Assembly (NCBI RefSeq): GCF_900188295.1
Contig: NZ_FZNM01000010.1
Location: 44,107 to 108,106 of the forward strand
Source: Paracoccus sediminis
GTDB lineage: Bacteria > Pseudomonadota > Alphaproteobacteria > Rhodobacterales > Rhodobacteraceae
DNA length: 64,000 nucleotides
Reading direction: 5' to 3'
The position numbers were made by a program, and so were the translations under genes. Position 1 is the first letter of the stretch, and every line of letters begins with the position of its first letter. Of the stretch, positions 9,120 to 18,763 are shown one piece after another. The notes beneath the pieces are model-generated. The model was given only the letters and a program-made list of their open reading frames with translations, ran no database searches and was not told where the DNA came from.

Positions 9120-9311
9120 GTGAGAGCGAATAGCATGCCGAGTCATCGGCTAACATACGACGATGCAGTGCAAATCTGGCTGCGTCATTGGCGAGGTAAA
9201 TATCAGAATCGCATCGCGGCTTTTTTTGATGTGAATCCTGGTCGCGTGAATGAGGTTTTGAAAAGCCGAAGGTTCCTAGGGAGTGAACAAGCAGCACGCC
9301 TCTTACGATAA
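9120..9311 (+). CDS. Small helix-turn-helix-like protein
   Basis: A 63-residue basic protein. The GTG at 9120 is chosen because GAGGAG lies 8 bases upstream; an ATG at 9135 would give 58 residues. The core (YDDAVQIWLRHWRGKYQNRIAAFFDVNPGRVNEVLKSRR) reads as a helix-turn-helix: a helix with Gln and Ile, a FFDVNPGRV turn and a recognition helix NEVLKSRR. Similar small proteins occur around alphaproteobacterial mobile elements and islands. Its bases are A/T-richer than its neighbours. It is followed by a strong terminator and lies just beyond the 3' end of selC. DNA binding is inferred from the pattern only. Confidence 0.55.
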   Translation: MRANSMPSHRLTYDDAVQIWLRHWRGKYQNRIAAFFDVNPGRVNEVLKSRRFLGSEQAARLLR

Positions 9312-9319
9312 CACTAGAC

Positions 9320-9348
9320 GGGGCGGCTTCAGCCGCCCCTGATATTTT
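9320..9348 (+). terminator. Intrinsic terminator of the small HTH gene
   Basis: A perfect 8-bp stem GGGGCGGC/GCCGCCCC with a TTCA loop, then TGATATTTT on the plus strand. Confidence 0.75.
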
Positions 9349-9387
9349 CCGTGGCTCAGGCAGGCTACTCACTGGTTGTGAGCCCCT

Positions 9388-11397
9388 TCAGGAAACTGGC
9401 GGAAGGGAATGGGAGTCGAACCCACCCGAGACAGTCTCGCTGCCCCAACCGGATTTGAAGTCCGGCCGCCCCACCGGGGACGATTCCCTTCCATCCGTGC
9501 CGAACAGGTCGGCGCGATGCGGGTTGATGCGCCGTAAATCGCCCCGGCGCAAGGTCACGCCGTGGCGGTCGAAGAAATCCAAAATCTCGATGGCGACCTT
9601 GCGGCCGTTCTGGACACGGTCGCGGAACGCGGGGGCGGTGAACCAGCCGTCCGGCGCCTGCGCCGCGACATCGCGGAGGATCGCCACCATTTCCGCCGTA
9701 ACCGGGCGGACAAAGAAATGATCGTGGGCGATCTGGTCGGTGCGGCCCAGTTTCTGGGTCATGTGCAGGACGCGGCGCACATCGCGTTCGTCGATGCCGA
9801 AATCGGTGGCCAGGTCGCGGACGCGGGGCGGGCGAAAGCGGGCCTCGCCCCCCAGCAGGGGGGCGATGCGGTGCCACAGGGCCTCGTCTTCCGGCGACAG
9901 GCGGACCTCGTGGCCGGGCAGGCGGACGAAGGCGCCGTCCAGCACCGCATGGCCCGCATCCGACCCGGCACGCAGGAACGACAGAAAGGCATCCTTGGGC
10001 AGGCGCGGGGTCAGCGCCAGCCGCAGGCGCTCGCGCCCCAGGCCGGGCAGGTCGGGGTTGTCGCCGTGGAATTGCGCCAGGGTGGCGGCCAGCTGGCCTT
10101 GCAGGCTGTCCAGGCCCGCCCGGCTGATCGCCAGGTCGCCGATCGTGGCAGCATCGGCGTCGCGCAGGGCGCCGGTCAGGGCCGGTCCCGACAGGCTGCG
10201 GTCGCGGGCGAAGACGGGCAGGTCGACGGGGGCGACCGCCAGCATTCCGGCCAGGGCCGCCGCCGGATCGTCGGCACGGGCGGCGTCGATCAGGGCCAGC
10301 CGTTCCGGGGTGCGGCGCTTGCGGGCGGGCGGGCGCAGATCCAGGAACCGCCCCCCGCCGATGGTCCGGCTGGCCGACACGTCGCGCAGGATGAAGCGGT
10401 CGTGGACGGCGGCGGCGATGGGCCGGTCCAGCACGATCTGGACCGGGCCGCCGCCGCCGGGCCGGATCGGATCGGCCAGGGGAACGATACGGGCGCCGGC
10501 CTCGACCGCGTGGCTGTGCAGGCGGGCGGGAAACCAGGTGCCGATGGGTTTCGGCTCTCCGGGCAGCACCGTCAGCCAGGCGTCGATGCGGTCGGCGGGC
10601 GCGTGCAGGCCGGGCGACAGCACCACGTCGCCGCGCCCGATGGCATCCTTGCTGATCGCATCCCCCGCCAGGTTCAGGGCGCAGCGTTGGCCCGCCAGCC
10701 CCTCGGCCGCGGGGCGGTTCTGGGCGTGGATGGCGCGGACGCGGGCGGGCAGGCCACGCGGCCCGACGATCACCGGATCGCCCACGGCCACGCGTCCGGT
10801 CAGCATCGTGCCGGTGACGACCGTGCCCGCGCCCGTCAGGGTGAAACTGCGGTCCACGGCCAGCCGCATCGGGCCGTCGGCATGGCGGGCGGTGGTCCGC
10901 GCCTCGGCGGCGATCAGGGCGGCGCGCAGGGCGTCGATGCCCTCGCCGGTCAGGGCCGACACGGGCAGGATCGGCGCGTCGGCCAGGGCGGTGCCCGCCA
11001 GCGTGTCGCGGATCTCTGTGGCGACCGCGGCCCGCCGCGCCTCGTCGGCCAGATCGGCCTTGGTCAGCGCCACGATGCCGCGCCCGATGCCCAGCAGGTC
11101 CAGGATCGCCACATGTTCCCGCGTCTGCGGCATCACGCCGTCGTCGGCGGCCACCACCAGCAGCGCCAGGTCGATGCCGCCCGCGCCCGCCAGCATGGTG
11201 TGGATCAGCCGTTCGTGCCCCGGCACATCCACGAACCCGGTGATCGCCCCGCCCCCCAGATCGGCATAGGCGAAACCCAGGTCGATGGTGATGCCGCGGG
11301 CCTTTTCCTCGGCCAGGCGGTCGGCGTCGGTGCCGGTCAGCGCCTTGACCAGCGCGGTCTTGCCGTGGTCGATATGGCCCGCCGTGCCGACGATCAT
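9388..11397 (-). CDS. selB: Selenocysteine-specific elongation factor SelB
   Basis: A 669-residue GTPase that carries Sec-tRNA(Sec) to UGA codons next to a SECIS hairpin. The G domain starts at residue 1: [14 protein letters not shown] (P loop), [17 protein letters not shown] (switch I), DVPGHE and ALTKADL; EF-Tu-like domains follow and the C-terminal 250 residues are the winged-helix SECIS-binding region. The start at 11397 overlaps the selA stop as ATGA. Oddity: there is no stop codon before selC. The last 34 codons (9492 to 9391) run through the entire selC tRNA gene in one frame plus two codons, ending at TGA 9388. E. coli SelB is about 614 residues, so the tail is extra. Confidence 0.93.
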   Translation of the reverse strand: MIVGTAGHIDHGKTALVKALTGTDADRLAEEKARGITIDLGFAYADLGGGAITGFVDVPGHERLIHTMLAGAGGIDLALLVVAADDGVMPQTREHVAILDLLGIGRGIVALTKADLADEARRAAVATEIRDTLAGTALADAPILPVSALTGEGIDALRAALIAAEARTTARHADGPMRLAVDRSFTLTGAGTVVTGTMLTGRVAVGDPVIVGPRGLPARVRAIHAQNRPAAEGLAGQRCALNLAGDAISKDAIGRGDVVLSPGLHAPADRIDAWLTVLPGEPKPIGTWFPARLHSHAVEAGARIVPLADPIRPGGGGPVQIVLDRPIAAAVHDRFILRDVSASRTIGGGRFLDLRPPARKRRTPERLALIDAARADDPAAALAGMLAVAPVDLPVFARDRSLSGPALTGALRDADAATIGDLAISRAGLDSLQGQLAATLAQFHGDNPDLPGLGRERLRLALTPRLPKDAFLSFLRAGSDAGHAVLDGAFVRLPGHEVRLSPEDEALWHRIAPLLGGEARFRPPRVRDLATDFGIDERDVRRVLHMTQKLGRTDQIAHDHFFVRPVTAEMVAILRDVAAQAPDGWFTAPAFRDRVQNGRKVAIEILDFFDRHGVTLRRGDLRRINPHRADLFGTDGRESSPVGRPDFKSGWGSETVSGGFDSHSLPPVS
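9397..9492 (-). tRNA. selC: tRNA-Sec (anticodon TCA)
   Basis: A 96-base minus-strand tRNA with the CCA end encoded (9397-9399). Hallmarks of tRNA-Sec: an 8-bp acceptor stem GGAAGGGA/TCCCTTCC, anticodon loop CTTCAAA giving anticodon TCA, and a long variable arm (GCGAGAC/GTCTCG). It reads the UGA inside fdhA of the same operon. It lies wholly inside the 3' end of the selB reading frame. Its 3' end faces the atypical AT-rich patch; selC is a known integration site for genomic islands in other bacteria. Confidence 0.95.
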
Positions 11398-12761
11398 GCC
11401 CGCAACGCGTCCAGCAGGTCGTCGTCGCGGTCCAGGGTCCGCAGATCCAGGATCAGCGCCCCGTCGCGGATATGGCCCACGACCGGGCAAGGCAGGCCGC
11501 GCAGGCGGGCCGCCAGCCGGTCGGGCGCGTCGCCCCCCGCGCCGGTCAACCGCAGCCCGGCCGAGGGGATGGTGTCCGTGGGCAGCGACCCGGAACCGAT
11601 CTGGCTGGCGCAATCGGTCGCGGTCACGGCAAAATCCGGCAGCAAGGCCGCCACCTGCGGGGCCAGGCGCGTGGCCTGCACGGCGATGTCGGCCTGCGGG
11701 CGCGACAGGTATCGCAGCACGGGCAGGCGTTCGGCCAGCCGGTCGGGGTCGCGATACAGGCGCAGCGTCGCCTCCAGCGCACTGATGCGGATCTTGTCCA
11801 GGCGCAGGGCGCGCTTCATCGGGTTCCCGTTGATCCGGGCGATCAGGTCGCGGCGCCCGACGACGAACCCCGCCTGCGGCCCGCCCAGCAGCTTGTCGCC
11901 GGAAAAGGTGACAAGGTCGGCGCCCTCGGCCACCGCCTCGGCCACGGTCGGTTCGCGCTTCAGGCCATAGGCCGCAAGATCGACCAGCGACCCGGCCCCA
12001 AGGTCGTTCAGCAGCACCACCCCCGCATCCTGCGCGATCCGCGCAAGCTGCGGGGCAGGGACTTCGGCGGTGAATCCCTCGATCCGGTAGTTCGAGGTAT
12101 GGACCTTGAGGATCAGGCCCGTGTCGGGCGTGATCGCGTCCTGATAGTCGCGCGGATGGGTGCGGTTGGTGGTGCCCACCTCGACCAGCCGGGCGCCGGC
12201 GCGGGCCATGATGTCGGGCATCCGAAAGGCGCCTCCGATCTCGATCAACTCGCCGCGCGACACGATGGCCTGCCGCCCTTGGCCAAAGGTGTTCAGCGCG
12301 ATCAGAACGGCGGCGGCGTTGTTGTTGACGATTGTCGCATCCTCGGCCCCGGTCAGTTCGCGCAGCAGGCCGCGCAGGTGGTCGTCGCGCTGTCCGCGCC
12401 CGCCGGTGTCCAGGTCGAATTCCAACGCCAGCGGCGCGGCCATCGCGGCGGACGCGGCGGCGATGGCGGCATCCGCCAGGATCGCCCGGCCCAGGTTCGT
12501 GTGCAGCACCGTGCCCGTCAGGTTCAGCATCGGGCGCAGCCGGGTTTGCGCGGCGACGGCCAGATCGGCGGCCAGCAGATGCGGCAGGCGCGCGGCCTCG
12601 ACCCCGCCGTCGGCGCCGTCCCGGATCGCCGCGCGGGCGGCGTCCAGCCGGAGGCGCAAGGCCCCCGTGACCGCCGTTCGGCCGTGGCGGTCGATCAGCG
12701 TGCGCCCCATGTCCGACAGCAGCACCTGATCGACCGAGGGCAGGGCGCGGAACCCCGCCAT
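11394..12761 (-). CDS. selA: L-seryl-tRNA(Sec) selenium transferase SelA
   Basis: A 455-residue PLP enzyme that turns seryl-tRNA(Sec) into selenocysteinyl-tRNA(Sec) with selenophosphate. Seen: the N-terminal LPSVDQVL segment, [26 protein letters not shown], and the PLP-binding lysine K290 within [12 protein letters not shown]. The start at 12761 shares its A with the fdhE stop (TGATG), and the end overlaps the selB start (ATGA), so all three are translationally coupled. The open frame continues upstream over fdhE, but that part has the wrong frame for any protein and should not be read as a fusion. Confidence 0.95.
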   Translation of the reverse strand: MAGFRALPSVDQVLLSDMGRTLIDRHGRTAVTGALRLRLDAARAAIRDGADGGVEAARLPHLLAADLAVAAQTRLRPMLNLTGTVLHTNLGRAILADAAIAAASAAMAAPLALEFDLDTGGRGQRDDHLRGLLRELTGAEDATIVNNNAAAVLIALNTFGQGRQAIVSRGELIEIGGAFRMPDIMARAGARLVEVGTTNRTHPRDYQDAITPDTGLILKVHTSNYRIEGFTAEVPAPQLARIAQDAGVVLLNDLGAGSLVDLAAYGLKREPTVAEAVAEGADLVTFSGDKLLGGPQAGFVVGRRDLIARINGNPMKRALRLDKIRISALEATLRLYRDPDRLAERLPVLRYLSRPQADIAVQATRLAPQVAALLPDFAVTATDCASQIGSGSLPTDTIPSAGLRLTGAGGDAPDRLAARLRGLPCPVVGHIRDGALILDLRTLDRDDDLLDALRA

Positions 12762-13678
12762 CAGTATCCCGCGATGAAGGGGTTGAAGCCGCCGCGCCGG
12801 AACGGGGTGTCCTTCATCAGCATGTCCAGGCCCAGGCTGGACACGTCGTCGGCGACGGGATCGAGGCTGGCGTTCTGGACCTGATACAGGATCTTGACCC
12901 AGGAATTGCAGTCGCCGCAGACCTCGGCCTTGACGGTGGCCTTGTCGGTTTCCGCGCTGCGATAGCTGATGGCCGCGTTCGATCCGCAGCACAGGCAGAC
13001 CACGCGCACTTCGTTCCAGCGGGTCGCGCAGCAGCCGCAGGCGGCGTATCGGGTGCTCTCTATCCCCGCCGCGCCGCCCATCACCGACGACGTCGCGGGC
13101 CGCCCGCCGCAGGCCGGGCAGGTGCCGGTGCGGATCTTGACCAGCTGCGTCCCGTCCAGCGTGGCCGCCAGCCGCGCCAGCCGCACCTGCACCGCCGCGC
13201 CCACGAACAGATGCGGCGCGGCGCTGTCGTCGGGGATGCGATCGGACAGGATGTTGTCCAGCAGCCAGTGCCGGTCGGCAAGGCCCGCCGCCGTCACCGC
13301 CGACAGGGCCAGCCGGGCGGGTTCGGGCATGGTCAGCGCCGCAGCCTCGGCCAGAAAACGATCCAGCGTGGCGTGCATTCCCTCGTCCGCGGCCAAGGCC
13401 GCGCGGTCGATGGGGGGCAGGCGGCTTTCGCGGGCGATGCGCACCCGGTCCGCCGGGACCGGCGCCACGGCGGGCAGGTCGCGGGCCAGCCGCGCCTGCA
13501 ACGCGGTCAGGTCGGCCAGGAACCGCAGATAGGGCGCAAGGTTGCCGCCGTGGTCCGCGAGATAGGCGAACCGCCCGGCGCGCGTGTCGAACACCGCCAC
13601 CGGGTCGGGCAAAAAAGCCAGCGGCGCCGTTGGGACGCCGCCGATGACCGAAGGGTCGGGTTGGATGGTGGTTGTCAT
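12761..13678 (-). CDS. fdhE: Formate dehydrogenase accessory protein FdhE
   Basis: A 305-residue cytoplasmic maturation factor for respiratory formate dehydrogenases. The C-terminal half shows paired cysteines of two rubredoxin-like zinc/iron sites: CPACGG, CGCCATRW, CLCCGS and CGDCNSW, then the family ending FRRGGFNPFIAGY. In E. coli FdhE binds the catalytic subunit before TAT export; the same role is inferred. The start ATG at 13678 has GGAGAAG just upstream; an earlier ATG at 13750 would add 24 residues overlapping fdhI and is less likely. It follows fdhI by 37 bases and shares its stop with the selA start. Confidence 0.93.
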   Translation of the reverse strand: MTTTIQPDPSVIGGVPTAPLAFLPDPVAVFDTRAGRFAYLADHGGNLAPYLRFLADLTALQARLARDLPAVAPVPADRVRIARESRLPPIDRAALAADEGMHATLDRFLAEAAALTMPEPARLALSAVTAAGLADRHWLLDNILSDRIPDDSAAPHLFVGAAVQVRLARLAATLDGTQLVKIRTGTCPACGGRPATSSVMGGAAGIESTRYAACGCCATRWNEVRVVCLCCGSNAAISYRSAETDKATVKAEVCGDCNSWVKILYQVQNASLDPVADDVSSLGLDMLMKDTPFRRGGFNPFIAGY

Positions 13679-13715
13679 GGCTTCTCCGGGCCGGACCGGC
13701 CACTGTCGTTCCGGG

Positions 13716-14402
13716 CTATTCTGCGGGACCGTTCTGGCGGCGTCCAGCAACTTCGCGCAGCCATTTGCGGTGATGGCGCCAGGCCCAGCCGCCGGTGACG
13801 GTGCCCCGCGTCATCGCGCGCAGCGTGCCGCGCGTCCAGATGGCCGCATAGACATGCAGGATGAAGACCAGGATGATCGCGATGGCCGCCAGCGCATGGG
13901 TCAGCACGGCCCAGCGGCGCGTCGGGATGGACACCAGTTCGCCAAAGAACTGTTCCCAAATCATGATGCCCGACACGATCAGCACGACGATCAGCACCGT
14001 CATGGCCCAGAAGATGAACTTCTGCCCGGCATTGTACTTGCCAAGCTCGGGCAGCTTCTCCTCGTTGCCCTTGACCACATCGCCGATCTGGCTGACCCAG
14101 GTGGTATCCTCGGGGCGGGGCAGGTTCAGCCGCCACAGCTGGATGAACATGCCCAGAAAGCTGACGAACAGCACCACGCCGATGATGGGATGCAGCCACC
14201 GCGCCGTCTGCCCGCCGCCGAACAGCCCCGACAGGAAATACAGCGACGGGTCGAAGAACGCCAAGCCCGACAGCAGCAGCAGGATCAGAGAGATCGCCGT
14301 CACCCAATGGTTCGCGCGGGTGATGCCCCGGTAACGGCTGACCGTCACCGGGTGGGTATCCTCGATCCGATCGCCCTTTTCCGAATAATAGAGACGCGCC
14401 AT
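13716..14402 (-). CDS. fdhI: Formate dehydrogenase gamma subunit, cytochrome b556
   Basis: A 228-residue membrane subunit that passes electrons from the periplasmic FdhAB to the quinone pool through two b hemes. Four hydrophobic helices are visible: HWVTAISLILLLLSG, HPIIGVVLFVSFLGMF, FIFWAMTVLIVVLIVSG and LTHALAAIAIILVFILHVYAA, with His residues in the helices in the heme-ligand pattern of FdnI/FdoI. The charged C-terminus (GWAWRHHRKWLREV) is cytoplasmic. The start shares bases with the fdhB stop at 14402. Gene symbols fdoI, fdnI or fdhC are also used for this family. Confidence 0.93.
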   Translation of the reverse strand: MARLYYSEKGDRIEDTHPVTVSRYRGITRANHWVTAISLILLLLSGLAFFDPSLYFLSGLFGGGQTARWLHPIIGVVLFVSFLGMFIQLWRLNLPRPEDTTWVSQIGDVVKGNEEKLPELGKYNAGQKFIFWAMTVLIVVLIVSGIMIWEQFFGELVSIPTRRWAVLTHALAAIAIILVFILHVYAAIWTRGTLRAMTRGTVTGGWAWRHHRKWLREVAGRRQNGPAE

Positions 14403-15385
14403 CAGACGGTCCCCCCCTGGTCGCGGCTGTCGGCCTTGACCAGACGCTCGGCGGCTTCCTCCTCTTGCTCATCGACGCGGTTGCCGCGCGAGAAGATCCC
14501 GTGCAGCGCGGCGCCCACCGCGGCGACGCCCATCACCGCAAGACCGGCGGTCTTGGTGACGCCCTTCCAGCCCTCGACCACCGGAGAGATTCGGGGATCA
14601 TCTGGCAAGTCGTTGTAGATGGAGGGTTTATCGGCGTGATGCAGGACATAGATGACATGCGTGCCGCCCACGCCCGCCGGGTCATAGATCCCGGCGTTGT
14701 CATAACCGCGCGATTTCAGATCCTCGATGCGTTCGTTGGCATGGGCGATCATGTCGTCCTTGGTGCCGAAGACGATGGCCTGCGTGGGGCAGGCCTTGGC
14801 GCAGGCCGGCCCCTGGCCCACAGCGACACGATCCGAACACAGGGTGCATTTGTAGCTTTTGTGATCGACCTTGCTGATGCGCGGGATGTCGAAGGGACAG
14901 CCGGTCACGCAATATCCGCAGCCGATGCAGTTTTCCTTGACGAAATCGACGATCCCGTTGGAATACTGCACGATCGCGCCGGGCGCCGGGCAGGCCTTGA
15001 GACAGCCCGGATCCTCGCAATGCATGCAGCCGTCCTTGCGGATCAGCCATTCCAGATTGTCCGTTTCGGGGTTCACCCATTCGGCAAACCGCATCAGGGT
15101 GAACATGTTGGGCGTCAGGTCGTGGGGGTTTTCATAGACCCCCACGTTGGTTTCCACCTCGGGCCTGGTGTCGTTCCATTCGATGCAGGCCGACTGGCAG
15201 GCCTTGCAGCCGATGCATTTGGACACATCGATCAGCTTGGCGACCTTGGTCAGCTGCCGGTCCGGCTGCGGCACGTCCTTGGTGGCCGAGATTCGGACCA
15301 CGTCGGACGGCAGCAGGTTGGACCCGATGGGCTGGACCGGCGGGTTCGACGCCGCGGTGACGGGTTGGGGCGCGGTTTCGCTCAT
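14402..15385 (-). CDS. fdhB: Formate dehydrogenase beta subunit, iron-sulfur protein
   Basis: A 327-residue four-cluster ferredoxin subunit that links the FdhA active site to the cytochrome. Cysteine motifs in order: [38 protein letters not shown] and CTLCSDR with CAKACP. One C-terminal helix ([19 protein letters not shown]) anchors it in the membrane, as in FdnH/FdoH. It has no signal of its own and is presumably carried out by the TAT signal of FdhA. The start overlaps the fdhA stop (ATGA at 15385-15382). It is slightly longer than E. coli FdoH because of an extra N-terminal 35 residues and a charged tail. Confidence 0.94.
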   Translation of the reverse strand: MSETAPQPVTAASNPPVQPIGSNLLPSDVVRISATKDVPQPDRQLTKVAKLIDVSKCIGCKACQSACIEWNDTRPEVETNVGVYENPHDLTPNMFTLMRFAEWVNPETDNLEWLIRKDGCMHCEDPGCLKACPAPGAIVQYSNGIVDFVKENCIGCGYCVTGCPFDIPRISKVDHKSYKCTLCSDRVAVGQGPACAKACPTQAIVFGTKDDMIAHANERIEDLKSRGYDNAGIYDPAGVGGTHVIYVLHHADKPSIYNDLPDDPRISPVVEGWKGVTKTAGLAVMGVAAVGAALHGIFSRGNRVDEQEEEAAERLVKADSRDQGGTV

Positions 15386-18300
15386 GCCACCGGCTCCTCG
15401 GTTGCAGGTTCAATATTGACCATGAAGGCCTTGAATTCAGGCGTTTCCACATTGGCGTCGCCGATCTGGTACGTCAGGCTGTTCGGCCCAAAGCCCTTGC
15501 GCGCCGACCCCATGAAGCCCCAGTGCAGCGGGATGCCGATGACATGAACCGTCTTGCCGTCGATCTGCATCGGCCGCAGCCGCTTGGTCACGACCGCCTT
15601 GGCCCAGACCTGGCCCCGCTTGGACCAGACGCGGACGCTGCCGCCCCTGGCGATGCCGCGTTCCGCCGCCAGTTCCTCGCTGATTTCCACAAAGAACTCG
15701 GGCTGCAACGCGGCGTTCACCGGGTTGTGCTTGGTCCAGTAATGGAAATGCTCGGTCAGGCGATAGGACGTGGCGACGCAGGGGAATTCGGGATCCCCGA
15801 TGTCGGCCAGCTGGTTGGCGTCCGTTTCGAACACCCGCGCCACCGGATTGCCCCGCATCCGGGCGTTGAACACGTTGGCGATGGGGGCCTCGAACGGCTC
15901 CATGTGGGTGGGGAAGGGACCGTCGCGCATCATGCCCCGGCTGAACAGGCGCGACACGCCTTCGGGGTTCATGATGAAGGGGCGGACCTCGCCCGGCCTG
16001 GCGGTGACGGGCATATCGGGCACGTCATAGCCTTCCCATTTCTCGCCGGTCCATTCGACGATCTTGCGCGACGGATCCCAGGGTTTGCCCTGAGGGTCGC
16101 AGGACGCGGCATTATACAGGATCCGCCGGTTCGCCGGCCACGAAAAGGCCCAGTTCAGATAGGCGCCGGTGTCGTCGGGGTCGGTGTTGTCCCGCCGCGC
16201 CATCATGTTGCCGGCCTCGGTCCAGCTGCCCGAATAGATCCAGCAGCCGCCCATGGTCGAACCGTCGTCGCGGTACTGGGCGAACCCGCCCAGCTGCTGC
16301 CCCGCCTCGGCCAGAACCTTGGTGGGGTCGGCGGGATCATAGACGGTCGCCAGCGCGCGGCCGTTCATCTCGCGCGCCAGTTCGTCGGGCATGGGTTCGC
16401 CGGGATCGGCATAATCCCAGGTCAGGTTCAGGATCGGATCGGGGAACACGCCCCCTTCGTCCTGATACAACTGGCGCACCCGCGTCCAGATCTGCGCCAT
16501 GATCCAGGTGTCGTGCTTGGCCTGGCCCGGCGGCGTCGCCCCCGCCCAGTGCCATTGCAGCCAGCGGCCCGAATTGACCAGGGCGCCCTCGTCCTCGGCA
16601 AAGCAGGTGGTGGGCAGTTCCAGAACCTCGGTCTGGATGCTGGCCGTGTCCACGTCGTTGTGGATGCCGTGGTTCTGCCAGAAATGCGACGTTTCCGTGG
16701 CCAGCGGGTCCATGACGACCAGCATCTTCAGCTTGGACAGCGCCTCGGTCATCTTGCCCCGGTCGGGAAAGGACAGGATCGGGTTGAAGCCTTGGCAGAA
16801 GTAGATGTTCACCTTGCCGTGGTTCATCAGTTCGAACATGCGCATCGCGTCATAGGCGGGCACGTCCAGTTTCGGCAGATAGTGATAGGCCCAGTCGTTT
16901 TCCGCCGTGGCGGCATCCCCCCACATGGCCTTCAGGAAGCTGACCATGAACTTGGAATAATTCTGCCAATAGCTGATCTGCCCCGGCACGATCGGCCTGA
17001 ATTCGCGGGTGGACATATAGGTCGTCCAGTCCGCTTCCTTCTCGGTCGGGATGTTCAGGTATCCGGGGATCAGGTTCGACATCAGCCCGATGTCGGTCAG
17101 GCCCTGGATGTTGGAATGGCCGCGCAGCGCGTTCATGCCCCCGCCCCGGACGCCGATGTTGCCCAGGATCAGTTGCAGCATCGCCATGCCGCGGATGTTC
17201 TGCGCGCCCTTGGAATGCTGGGTCCAGCCCAGGGCGTACATCGAGGTCATGGTCTTCGTCGGCGACGAGCATTCGCCAATCATGGCCGCGATGGTCAGGA
17301 ACTTGTCGGCCGGCGTCCCGCAGATGCGTTCGACGAATTCCGGCGTGTAGACGTCGACATGCGCGCGCAGCAGGTTCCAGACGCAGCGCGGATCCTGCAA
17401 GGTGGGATCGGTCTGGACAAAGCCGTCCTCGCCCATCTTGTAGTCCCACGACGACTTGTCATAGTCGCGCTTTTCCTCGTCATAGCCGGTGAACAGCCCG
17501 TCGGACCACCCGAACTCGTCCTTCACCAGATAGCTGGCGTTGGTATAGTTGCGGACGTATTCCCACTGAACCTTGTCGTTCTCGATCATCCAGCGGATCA
17601 GGCCCATCAGGAACACGATGTCGCTGCCCGGACGGATCGGGGCATAGTAATCCGATACCGAGGCCGTGCGCGTATAGCGCGGATCGACCACGATCAGCTT
17701 GGCGCCGCGGCGCGCCTTGGCCTCGGTCACCCATTTGAAGCCGCAGGGATGCGCTTCGGCGGCGTTGCCGCCCATCACGACCACAAGGTCGGTGTTCTTG
17801 ATGTCGGTCCAGGAGTTGGTCATCGCTCCACGGCCAAATGTCGGGCCCAAACTGGACACCGTGGGGCCGTGTCAGACGCGCGCCTGGTTGTCGAATCCGA
17901 CGATCCCCATGGACCGGACCGTCTTGTAGGTCAGCCATGCGGTCTCGTTTGTGGTTGCCGATGCCGCCAGAAAGCCGGTCGTCGTCCAGCGGTTGACGGG
18001 CACACCCGCCTCGTTCGCCTGGATGAAGTTGGCGTCGCGGTCGTCCTTGAGCGCGCGGGCGATCTTGTCCAGCGCCTCCTCCCAGGTGATCTCCTGGAAT
18101 TCGGCGGCGCCTGCGGCGCGATGGCGCGGCGTGGTCAGGCGCGTCGGCGCGTGGACGAAATCCTTGAGCGCGGCGCCCTTGGGGCACAGCGTGCCGCGGT
18201 TCGTCGGATGGTCCGCATCGCCTTCGATGTGGATCAGTTCCGCGGTTTCCCCTGCCTTCACGTCGCCCTTGGAATACATGATGATCCCGCAGGCGACCGA

Positions 18301-18471
18301 GCAGTAGGGACAGGTGTTGCGCGTTTCCGTGGTCGTGGCCAGCTTGAAGGCGCGCACATGCGCCTGTTCCGCCGCCTCGGCCCCGCCGAAGCCCATGGCC
18401 CCCAGCGATGTCGCCGCAACCCCCGCACCCGCCAGCCGTAAGAAGCCGCGGCGCGAAAGGTCGATATTCAT
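15382..18471 (-). CDS. fdhA: Formate dehydrogenase catalytic subunit, selenocysteine-containing
   Basis: Molybdenum- or tungsten-bis-MGD enzyme oxidising formate to CO2 in the periplasm; 1029 residues when the in-frame TGA at 17874-17872 is read as selenocysteine, residue 200. The context RV-Sec-HGPTV matches FdnG/FdoG exactly, and similarity to them continues on both sides of the TGA. N-terminus: twin-arginine signal [10 protein letters not shown] at 6-15. A [4Fe-4S] site follows (C54, C57, C61 in CPYCSVACG), then the MGD-binding domains ([23 protein letters not shown]) and the C-terminal [14 protein letters not shown]. The start is ATG 18471. A simple gene finder would split it into 17872-18471 and a truncated 3' part. 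First gene of the fdh-sel unit. Confidence 0.96.
17828..17874 (-). promoter_or_regulatory. SECIS element with UGA selenocysteine codon
   Basis: Directly 3' of the TGA (17874-17872) the minus strand can fold with CCACGG (17864-17859) pairing with CCGTGG (17833-17828) around a G/T-containing loop (AGTTTG). The position and the TGACACGGCCC beginning match the bacterial SECIS of fdhF/fdnG. It is the SelB recognition site. Confidence 0.85.
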
Positions 18472-18514
18472 GTGACCCCCCAATGCTGCCTGTCGATAGA
18501 TAGGTACAAGGCAA

Positions 18515-18543
18515 AGTCTGCTGACCCGGCGGCCGAAAGTCAA
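18515..18543 (-). promoter_or_regulatory. Likely promoter of the fdh-sel operon
   Basis: On the minus strand TTGACT (18543-18538), a 17-base spacer and CAGACT (18520-18515), 44 bases upstream of the fdhA ATG. A second TTGACTTT copy lies at 18568-18573, 30 bases further upstream, and could be a regulator site or a second -35 element. Confidence 0.45.
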
Positions 18544-18645
18544 GGCGGGCCGTGCGCGCCGATCAAAAGTCAAGCCTGACGCTAGGCCTTGACCGCAATA
18601 GGAAAATTTTCGACAGGGGGCCGAATGACGCGGCAGGGCGGCCTG

Positions 18646-18728
18646 TGGTGCGCGGCGAGGGACTCGAACCCCCACGCCGAAGCGGTTGGACCTAAACCAA
18701 CTGCGTCTACCAATTCCGCCAGCCGCGC
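18646..18728 (-). tRNA. tRNA-Leu (anticodon TAG)
   Basis: An 83-base class II tRNA on the minus strand with encoded CCA (18646-18648). Acceptor stem GCGCGGC/GCCGCGC, D arm with GGTAGACGC, anticodon loop TTTAGGT giving TAG, a long variable arm (CGCTTCGGCG) and T arm GGGTTCGAGTCCC. It decodes CTA and related Leu codons. Confidence 0.93.
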
Positions 18729-18763
18729 ACGCCGCCAGCCTTACGCCGGGACGGGCGGGGCGG

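Noticed and set aside
9562..11970. An 802-codon plus-strand open frame opposite selB
   Set aside because: It is a GC-skew shadow: the minus-strand SelB and SelA frames carry clear enzyme motifs and coupled starts, the plus-strand product is low-complexity Gly/Arg/Gln.
11394..13703. Apparent FdhE-SelA fusion in one 769-codon frame
   Set aside because: The upstream part is read in the wrong frame for FdhE; real FdhE lies in another frame (12761-13678) and SelA has its own start in a TGATG overlap.
17872..17874. A true stop making fdhA a pseudogene
   Set aside because: The TGA sits precisely at the known Sec position, is followed by a SECIS-like stem and lies in an operon with selA, selB and selC.
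15523..18441. A 972-codon plus-strand open frame opposite fdhA
   Set aside because: Antisense shadow of the formate dehydrogenase gene; no ribosome site and a Gly/His/Arg-rich product with no domain.
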